From Streptomyces cucumeris (GTDB lineage Bacteria > Actinomycetota > Actinomycetes > Streptomycetales > Streptomycetaceae), in the NCBI RefSeq assembly GCF_024295805.1, contig NZ_JANCLX010000009.1, forward strand, positions 58,774 to 122,773: 64,000 bases of DNA, written 5' to 3'. Positions within the stretch are counted from its first letter, which is position 1. Every line of letters begins with the position of its first letter. The notes beneath the pieces are model-generated. The model was given only the letters and a program-made list of their open reading frames with translations. It ran no database searches and was not told the DNA's origin. This document shows positions 58,630-64,000 of this stretch, piece after piece. The position numbers were made by a program, and so were the translations under genes.

Positions 58630-60543
58630 TCAGGTTCCCCCCGAGTCGCCCGAGCTTCCGTATGAGCCTCCCGCGAGCCGTCGCAGCCGACGGGATTCCT
58701 CGGTGAGGCGGTGCGCGACACCGCCGGAGCCCGCCGCGCCCTCCAGCCCGCTGTCCAGCAGTTGTGCGGCGAGACCGGTGAGGTAGTGGGCCGCGGTGAG
58801 GAGATGGTCGTCCGCGTCGACGGATCCGCCCCGTCCGGCGGACACCAACGTGGCGTTGGCGTCGTCCAGTACGTGCTGGATCTGCTGGACGATCTCGTCC
58901 CTGACGTCATCCGCCATCCCCACCGCACGGCCGGTCTGGCCGAGGGTCGAATGGCAGGCGCGGATGAGCTCCCCCAGCAGCCGGACCTCGCGGGTGACCA
59001 TGGTGGTCCCCAGGGCCGCGGGGCTGATGTACCCCGTGGCGATGCGGCTGCGCGCCGAGGACGGTTCATAGCGGCGGAGGTCGATCGCGCTGGTCGCGCC
59101 GAGCGCGGCGCGGAAGCACGGATGGACGTGGAGCTCGGTCTCGTGCGGCTGCGCCGGCAGGTCGTCCCCGCCCGCGAACACCACGTCGTTCCCGCGCCGC
59201 ACCCCGAGGAAGCCCACCCCGTACAGGACGTCGATGACGCCGGAGGGGGTCAGCGCGTGCGCGTACGCCGGGAACAGCTCGTGGAGCGTCTCGGCCGCCG
59301 TCCCGAAACGGGCGTCGAGGGCGGCCCGGGTGACCACATAGCCGGTGTTCTGGAAGAGCGGGAAGAGGCGCTTGAGGAAGGGGTGGGCGACGAGGTACTC
59401 AAGGGAGAGGTCATTGAGCTTCCACGCCGAGAACTGGCGGGTCGCCTGGCGGACGTCGTCCTCCGTGATCCGGTCGCGGCCGTTCATCAGCCAGGCCGTC
59501 TCCTGGCAGAGGTTGAGGAACTGGATGGCGTCCCGGGGACGGGGCAGACAGCGGCGGAAGAGGTAGGCCGCGGTCTCCTCACCGCCCACCGTCTCCGGGA
59601 AGAGCTCCCGCCACAGCCGCTCGGCGGTCAGCCCGGCTCCGGCGGAGGCGCGTGCGCGCGCCAGGGCGAGGTCACGCAGGGCCTGTTCGGTCCAGGCGAT
59701 CCGCAGTTCGTCGCCGTGGAACTTGTCGCCCTCCCCGAAGGAGAGTGAGTCATAGATGTCCGAGCGCAGGAACAGCAGGAACCGGATGGCGCGCCCGTAG
59801 AGCCCGGCCGCGTACTTGGCCGCCAGCAGCAGGCCGATGACCATCGAGTTGCTGTCGGACTCCGCGGACCACACCTGCTCGAGCTGGTCGACCATGAGCA
59901 GCAGGGGTCCGTGGGCGCCGTCGCAGCCCAGGTCGGCCAGCACCCTGGTCACGCCCTGCTCCACGATCTCCAACTGCCGGGCGGCGCGGGCGCCTTCCGA
60001 GGGGGAGGACGCCAGATCGGCAGCGGCCCTGATGCCGAACGCCTCCAGGGAGAGGGAGGTCTGGAGACCCCGCACTCCCCGCGCCAGCCGGTCGTCCAGC
60101 CGTCCGCTGTCGAGTTCGCCGTTCTGCTTCAGGAAGCGGGCCAGCGCCTTGACCGAGCGGGGCTTGTCGGCGTGCGTCCCCTTGGCGTGCGCGACCAGGT
60201 GGCGGGCCGCGTGCACGGCGAAGACGTACCGCCAGATCAGGGCCTTGGCGGAATCGGCGGGGAGTCCCTGGAGCTCGAACCGGCGGATCTCCTCCCCCGC
60301 GGTTTCATCAGGGGTGACGAGGACCTTGCCGTCGGTGTGGGCTCCGTCCGCCATGAGCTGCATGCAGATGGCGCTCTTACCGGATCCCTTCCGCCCGATG
60401 ATCAGCATCTTCCGGCCGGTCACCGCCCCGCGGTAGGCGGCGGTGGGCAGGAAGGCCCCGCGTAACAGCAGTCCTTCGGTCACGTCCCGTTCGGCGTCCT
60501 CGCGCCCGAAGTGCAGGTCCGCGAGGAGCGGTCCGTCAGCCAT
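58630..60543 (-). CDS. Large P-loop ATPase, Sll1717-like
   Basis: The 637-residue protein has an N-terminal FGREDAERD segment, Walker A GRKGSGKS (residues 50-57), a Walker B-like LLLMVDQLEQVW (residues 214-225) followed by an acidic/Ser stretch, and a sensor-type FLLFLRSDIYD. The layout resembles P-loop ATPases called the Sll1717 family and more broadly STAND/KAP-type regulatory NTPases. The C-terminal 300 residues contain a winged-helix-like region (VTRAALDARFG) and helical repeats with no known domain. The ATG at 60543 gives the natural N-terminus; the ribosome site is poor. A perfect 10-bp palindrome TCCGTACGGA lies at 60603-60612 upstream. The kinase-coiled-coil gene follows 88 bp later. 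Confidence 0.8.
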   Translation of the reverse strand: MADGPLLADLHFGREDAERDVTEGLLLRGAFLPTAAYRGAVTGRKMLIIGRKGSGKSAICMQLMADGAHTDGKVLVTPDETAGEEIRRFELQGLPADSAKALIWRYVFAVHAARHLVAHAKGTHADKPRSVKALARFLKQNGELDSGRLDDRLARGVRGLQTSLSLEAFGIRAAADLASSPSEGARAARQLEIVEQGVTRVLADLGCDGAHGPLLLMVDQLEQVWSAESDSNSMVIGLLLAAKYAAGLYGRAIRFLLFLRSDIYDSLSFGEGDKFHGDELRIAWTEQALRDLALARARASAGAGLTAERLWRELFPETVGGEETAAYLFRRCLPRPRDAIQFLNLCQETAWLMNGRDRITEDDVRQATRQFSAWKLNDLSLEYLVAHPFLKRLFPLFQNTGYVVTRAALDARFGTAAETLHELFPAYAHALTPSGVIDVLYGVGFLGVRRGNDVVFAGGDDLPAQPHETELHVHPCFRAALGATSAIDLRRYEPSSARSRIATGYISPAALGTTMVTREVRLLGELIRACHSTLGQTGRAVGMADDVRDEIVQQIQHVLDDANATLVSAGRGGSVDADDHLLTAAHYLTGLAAQLLDSGLEGAAGSGGVAHRLTEESRRLRRLAGGSYGSSGDSGGT

Positions 60544-60683
60544 CCCTACCAACCCCCTGGTGTCAGCCCGTCGATGAGCACGGGCCTGCATGACCCACGG
60601 TATCCGTACGGACACACATCAGGGTCACGAACGCCGGGGACACGGGCGTCCGGGGGGGGCGGGGTCACGGTGGCGGGGAGCCG

Positions 60684-61562
60684 TCAGGCGATCCAGGTGC
60701 CGGTCAGTCCCTGCACCGCCGAGCCGTCGACGTCCGCCAGCTTCGTTGCGGTGAAGGCGCGGGCCCAGTCGGAGGTCTGGAGGCGGAAGGCGGGGGCGTC
60801 GGCGGTGAGGGCCTCCAGGACGGTGTCGGCCGCTTCGGCCGGGGTCTGGGCGCCGTTGAGGAACTGGGCGGTGGTGCGCTCCAGGTAGGCGCGCAGGGTG
60901 GGGGCGTACGCACCCGCGGCGGCGACCTCCGCCTCCAGGTCGAGGCTGATGTTGTTGACGAACTCGGTGGCCACCGCGCCGGGTTCGACGACCGAGACCG
61001 CGACGCCGAGGGCCCGCGCGACCGGGGCCAGGCTCTCCATGTAGCCCTCGACCGCGAACTTGGCGGCGCAGTACGCCTCGTTGAAGGGCTGGCCGATGAC
61101 CCCACCGACGCTGGTCACGGTGATCAGGCGGCCGCCGGTGGCGCGCAGGTGCGGGAGGGCGGCCTTGGAGAGGTGGAGGACGCCGAAGAAGTTGACCTCC
61201 ATGACCTCGCGGACATCGGCGACGGTCTCGTTCTCCAGGGTGCCCAGGTGACCGGCGCCCGCGTTGTTGACCACGGCGTCCAGACGGCCGTATTCGGCGA
61301 TCACGGCGTCGACGAGTGCGGTGGCGGCGGTCTCGTCGGTGACGTCGAGACGGCGGATGTCCAGGTCGACGCCCGCGGCCGAGGCCGCCTCGCGCAGGGC
61401 CACGGCGCGGGCCGGGTCACGGAGGGTGGCCACGGTCGTCCAGCCGGCCTGGGCCGCGGCCACGGCGGCGGCCAGGCCGATACCGGAGGAGGTGCCGGTG
61501 ATCACGACGACCTTGGAGTCGTTGGTGTCCTGGGAGCCGAGGGAGGGGGCGGAGGAGGACAT
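60684..61562 (-). CDS. SDR family oxidoreductase
   Basis: The 292-residue SDR has TGTSSGIGLAAAV, NNAGAGHLG, VTSVGGVIGQP, and YCAAKFAVEGY (catalytic Tyr and Lys), and VVEPGAVATEF. AAGGAAAGG lies before the ATG at 61562. It is divergent from a MarR gene with a repeated operator-like motif in the 101-bp gap. Its substrate is unknown. It precedes the ATPase-kinase pair by 140 bp on the same strand, with a likely separate promoter. Confidence 0.9.
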   Translation of the reverse strand: MSSSAPSLGSQDTNDSKVVVITGTSSGIGLAAAVAAAQAGWTTVATLRDPARAVALREAASAAGVDLDIRRLDVTDETAATALVDAVIAEYGRLDAVVNNAGAGHLGTLENETVADVREVMEVNFFGVLHLSKAALPHLRATGGRLITVTSVGGVIGQPFNEAYCAAKFAVEGYMESLAPVARALGVAVSVVEPGAVATEFVNNISLDLEAEVAAAGAYAPTLRAYLERTTAQFLNGAQTPAEAADTVLEALTADAPAFRLQTSDWARAFTATKLADVDGSAVQGLTGTWIA

Positions 61563-61600
61563 GGGGGGCCTTTCCTTGGGGGCGCTGATGCGACCGTTTA

Positions 61601-61641
61601 TGTGCGTGCACACACACTTTAAACATTGTGTGCGTGCACAC
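61601..61641. promoter_or_regulatory. Repeated 13-bp MarR operator-like sites
   Basis: TGTGCGTGCACAC occurs exactly twice (61601-61613 and 61629-61641), 28 bp apart, each centred on a GTGCAC palindrome. Both lie between the divergent SDR (start 61562) and MarR (start 61664) genes; the second overlaps the region just upstream of the MarR -10 box. Confidence 0.7.
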
Positions 61642-61663
61642 GCAACCCGGGTATGCTCGGGCC

Positions 61664-62128
61664 ATGGCACAGCGCAAGCTCACCCAGGCGGAGATGCCCG
61701 TCGCGGACCACGCCTTCTACGGTCTGGTCTGGGCCGGGACCGTGCTCACCGACCGTGTGGACCGCGCCCTGATCAAGGCACACGATCTGCCGGTCTCCTG
61801 GTTCGAGGTGATGCTCTGGCTCGCCTCCAGCCCCGATCCGGTTCCCGCCTCCGTGCTCGGCAACAGCACGATGCTCAGCCGCAGCCAGGTTTCCCGGGTG
61901 ATCGACGCCCTGCGGAACCGCGGGCTGGTCACGCGCACGCCCGCCGCGCACGACGCCCGCTCCGTGGAGATCAGCCTCACCCCCGAGGGCCGTACGCTCT
62001 TCGAGGAGGCCGACGCCACCCGCCGTGCCTGCCTCGCCCCGGTCTTCACCGACCTCCTCGACGAGGACGACCTCACGGCGCTCAGCCGGGTGTGGCGCAA
62101 GCTCAAGGAGAAGAAGGGCGAGGTCTGA
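61664..62128 (+). CDS. MarR family transcriptional regulator
   Basis: The 154-residue protein has a MarR core (LPVSWFEVMLWLASSP, VLGNSTMLSRSQVSRVIDALRNRGLVTR, then AHDARSVEISLTPEG). TATGCT at 61652-61657 is 6 bases before the ATG with no Shine-Dalgarno site, so it is probably leaderless. It is divergent from an SDR gene and should control it and itself through the repeated sites at 61601-61641. Confidence 0.9.
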   Translation: MAQRKLTQAEMPVADHAFYGLVWAGTVLTDRVDRALIKAHDLPVSWFEVMLWLASSPDPVPASVLGNSTMLSRSQVSRVIDALRNRGLVTRTPAAHDARSVEISLTPEGRTLFEEADATRRACLAPVFTDLLDEDDLTALSRVWRKLKEKKGEV

Positions 62129-62207
62129 GCGGACCGGCCACGCCGTACCGCGCGGCCGCGGGGAAAACGCCTGGAGGACGGCCTGCGGCGGACCTACGCT
62201 CGACCCC

Positions 62208-62597
62208 ATGCCGCCGGCGAAATCCTCGTGGGTCTGCCTCCCCTGCCGGGCCTCCTACAAGCAGCCAGGGGACTCCCGTCATCCGGAACGGCGCTGTCCG
62301 CGCTGTGCGGAGCCGCTGATCCACGTCGGGGCCGCGTTCGCGCCGCCCCCGCGCCGGGACACCGAGGGGTGGCGCACACTCGCGCTGCTGCTCCGGGAGG
62401 GCATCCGCTTCCCCATGGGCTGCAGTTGCGGACCCGGCTACCGGCCGCGCACCACGGCCGAGGTGCGGGAACGTATGGCGTACGCGCGGTACAGCGGTGA
62501 GCCGCCCGCCGTCGCGCTGCTGCGCGCCGAGGTGCCGTGGCCCGCGCCGAGCGGCACTCCGGGGCCCGGACGGCGACGCCGGAAGCGGGGACGGTGA
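62208..62597 (+). CDS. Zinc-ribbon-like hypothetical protein
   Basis: The 129-residue protein has two CxxC pairs (VCLPCRA and RCPRCAEPL, spaced about 18 residues) that can bind one zinc, then a conserved-looking IRFPMGCSCGPGYRPRTTAE segment and an Arg-rich tail. I recall similar uncharacterised Streptomyces proteins. TACGCT at 62195-62200 is 7 bases before the ATG, so leaderless translation is likely. Nucleic-acid binding is possible because of the ribbon and the basic tail. Confidence 0.7.
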   Translation: MPPAKSSWVCLPCRASYKQPGDSRHPERRCPRCAEPLIHVGAAFAPPPRRDTEGWRTLALLLREGIRFPMGCSCGPGYRPRTTAEVRERMAYARYSGEPPAVALLRAEVPWPAPSGTPGPGRRRRKRGR

Positions 62598-62741
62598 GGG
62601 GCGGACCCGATGGAACTGATCATTGAGTCAGTCGGGGTACGAACGGCCACCGACGTCAATTAGCTGGCATTCTTCTTCCCGGCACACATACGCGACACTC
62701 GTCCATTGCGCTTATCTCAACGCGTCCGTACGGTGACGGCC

Positions 62742-63815
62742 ATGCAGGAGCAGTCCGGCGCCGAGGTGGCCGCACGCGTCCGCCGGGTGATCGACGAAGT
62801 CGGTTGCAGCCAGCGGGAGTTCGCGCGACGGGTCGTGATGGACCCGTCCAAGCTGTCGCGCTCGCTCGGTGGCAGCCGCCGGTTCACCGTCGCCGAACTG
62901 GCCCGGATCGCCGACACCGGGAACGTGGACGCGGGGTGGCTGCTGGGTACCACCACGGCCGTCGGGTCCACCGGCCCCGCGGAGACGGCCCCGCCCGCCG
63001 CGACCGCCTCCACCGCACGGCGGTCCGCCGTCGCGCCCGAGGGCGGACGGCCGTTGCAGATCGTGCGGGAGACGGTGCGGCTCATCGCCGAGCACGGGTT
63101 CCACGCCGTACGCGTCGCGGACATCGCCGCCGCCTGCGACACCAGCACCGCCGCCATCCACTACCACTTCCCCGGCCGCGCCGAGCTGCTGGAGGCCGCG
63201 GTGCGCTGGTGCATGGACGAGGACACCGCGCGCCGCTCCGCCCGGATCGCGGACGCCGACGACGCGTACGAGGAGCTGCGGCAGCTCATCGCGCTCCAGG
63301 TGCCGTACACCGCGCAGCAGCGCGGACAGTGGCTGGTGTGGATGGACCTGTGGGCCGAGGCCGCGCGGTCCACGGCGATCGGACGGCTGCACGCCGACTT
63401 CTACCGGCAGTGGCGGCAGACCGTCGCCGAGGTCATCCGGCGCGGGATCGGGCAGGGCGTCTTCCGCGGTGTGGACCCGGAGTCCGCCGCGGTCCGGCTG
63501 ACCGCCCTGATGGACGGGCTCGCCGCGCAGGTGCTGGCCGCGGCGCCCGGTGAGGGCGGTACGGCGGGGGCCGGGATGACCGCCGAGGCCATGCACACGG
63601 CCTGCGCGGACTACGTGGACACCGAGTTGGCCGCCGGTGCGGGTGCCGGGCGAGCCCGTGGGGTCGGTGCCGGGGCGGCCGCCGAAAACGCTCCCACCGG
63701 CGCCGGAGCCGCCGACCGCCCCGGTGCCGCCACCGGCGGCGCCGCCGCGTCCGCACCGCATGCGTACGACCCGGAGGCATCCGAGCCGCACCACCACCCC
63801 GCCGACGGGCCCTAG
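62742..63815 (+). CDS. Transcriptional regulator with XRE-like and TetR domains fused
   Basis: The 357-residue protein begins with an XRE/Cro-like helix-turn-helix (residues about 5-70: VGCSQREFARRVVMDPSKLS, RFTVAELARIADT). After an Ala/Thr/Pro linker it has a complete TetR DNA-binding domain at about 105-155 (IVRETVRLIAEHGFHAVRV, ADIAAACDTSTAAIHYHFPG) and a TetR ligand domain (YTAQQRGQWLVWMDLWAEAAR). An Ala/Gly-rich tail of about 70 residues follows. TACGGT at 62729-62734 is 7 bases before the ATG (leaderless). It precedes a beta-keto acid cleavage enzyme gene, its likely target. Confidence 0.82.
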   Translation: MQEQSGAEVAARVRRVIDEVGCSQREFARRVVMDPSKLSRSLGGSRRFTVAELARIADTGNVDAGWLLGTTTAVGSTGPAETAPPAATASTARRSAVAPEGGRPLQIVRETVRLIAEHGFHAVRVADIAAACDTSTAAIHYHFPGRAELLEAAVRWCMDEDTARRSARIADADDAYEELRQLIALQVPYTAQQRGQWLVWMDLWAEAARSTAIGRLHADFYRQWRQTVAEVIRRGIGQGVFRGVDPESAAVRLTALMDGLAAQVLAAAPGEGGTAGAGMTAEAMHTACADYVDTELAAGAGAGRARGVGAGAAAENAPTGAGAADRPGAATGGAAASAPHAYDPEASEPHHHPADGP

Positions 63816-63838
63816 GTTCCGGTTCCGGTTCCGGTTCC
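63815..63838. repeat. Four GGTTCC hexamer repeats
   Basis: Four exact GGTTCC units start at the last base of the regulator's stop codon and lie in the 43-bp gap before the next gene. The short repeat could vary in number. Confidence 0.8.
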
Positions 63839-63858
63839 GCAGATTCGGAGTGATAGCC

Positions 63859-64000
63859 ATGCCCATGAACGACAGCGTCATCATCACCTGCGCCCTCACC
63901 GGCGCCGGTGACACCGTGGGCCGCAGTCCCCATGTCCCCGTCACCCCCGCCCAGATCGCCCGGTCCGCCGTCGAGGCCGCCGAGGCCGGGGCCGCCGTGG
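63859..64000 (+). CDS. Beta-keto acid cleavage enzyme (BKACE, DUF849), partial
   Basis: Only the first 47 codons are in the window: NDSVIITCALTGAGDTV, then HVPVTPAQIARSAVEAAEAGA. This matches the N-terminus of 3-keto-5-aminohexanoate cleavage enzyme-like proteins, which split beta-keto acids with acetyl-CoA. The ATG at 63859 or 63865 may be the start. It lies 43 bp after the XRE-TetR regulator in the same direction. The rest is outside the window. Confidence 0.8.
   Translation, partial: MPMNDSVIITCALTGAGDTVGRSPHVPVTPAQIARSAVEAAEAGAAV

Noticed and set aside
56406..58706. 766-codon plus-strand frame opposite the kinase
   Set aside because: The kinase motifs on the minus strand are complete, and the plus-strand product has no recognisable domain.

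Overview
The window looks like chromosomal DNA of a Streptomyces species. GC content is very high with strong GC bias at third codon positions, and GTG and TTG starts are frequent. It carries an hrdD-type sigma factor, a complete desferrioxamine cluster (desEFABCD) behind a DmdR-type iron box, a SepX/GlpR-like membrane protein beside a gephyrin-like MoeA, and two tRNA genes (Ala-CGC and Arg-CCT). From memory of S. coelicolor, the mscL, fru and hrdD genes lie close together there while the des genes lie several hundred genes away, so the gene order here may reflect rearrangement. No CRISPR array, replication origin or complete insertion sequence was seen.

Layout. 1-4.9 kb: a repeat-rich hydrophilic protein, then a translationally coupled catabolic operon (flavin monooxygenase, alpha/beta hydrolase, SDR) divergent from a MerR regulator. 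4.9-9.8 kb: exonuclease III, an acetyltransferase, two secreted serine proteases, a small secreted protein and tRNA-Ala. 9.8-15.8 kb: galU, glp/moeA, moaC, mog, a rimJ-like acetyltransferase and sepX on the minus strand, with 5-formyl-THF cyclo-ligase divergent. 15.9-24.1 kb: penicillin acylase family enzyme, K+/H+ antiporter, FmdB zinc ribbon, MTA phosphorylase, SAF-domain protein, MscL and a truncated AMP-binding protein. 24.3-30.4 kb: P1-family peptidase, TrxR-like flavoprotein and the fructose operon fruR-fruK-fruA. 30.6-32.9 kb: a frameshifted SDR gene and hrdD with a SigR-type promoter. 32.9-41.3 kb: a membrane protein, questin oxidase, extradiol dioxygenase with MarR, an MFS exporter with TetR, an M6-like protease, and TetR with two small membrane proteins. 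41.6-49.2 kb: desEFABCD. 49.2-52.9 kb: a homopolymer G/C tract, a SigE-family sigma factor with its partner, a SUKH protein, a beta-lactamase-like hydrolase and tRNA-Arg. 52.9-54.3 kb: small unknown genes and an IS5-like remnant. 54.3-56.3 kb: DEAD-box helicase and cold shock protein. 56.8-60.5 kb: an unusual pair, a Ser/Thr kinase fused to a long coiled coil and a P-loop ATPase. 60.7-64 kb: SDR with divergent MarR, a zinc-ribbon protein, an XRE-TetR fusion regulator and the start of a beta-keto acid cleavage enzyme gene.

How the parts work together. The des genes make and recover desferrioxamine under iron control. The fru genes import and phosphorylate fructose. The glp-sepX group probably links molybdenum-cofactor chemistry genes with the division machinery. 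Several regulator/target pairs (MarR/dioxygenase, TetR/MFS, MarR/SDR, MerR/monooxygenase) share intergenic dyads. At least eleven genes appear leaderless, with a TANNNT box 6-7 bases before the start codon. The best candidate for an undescribed system is the kinase-coiled-coil plus ATPase pair at 56.8-60.5 kb.
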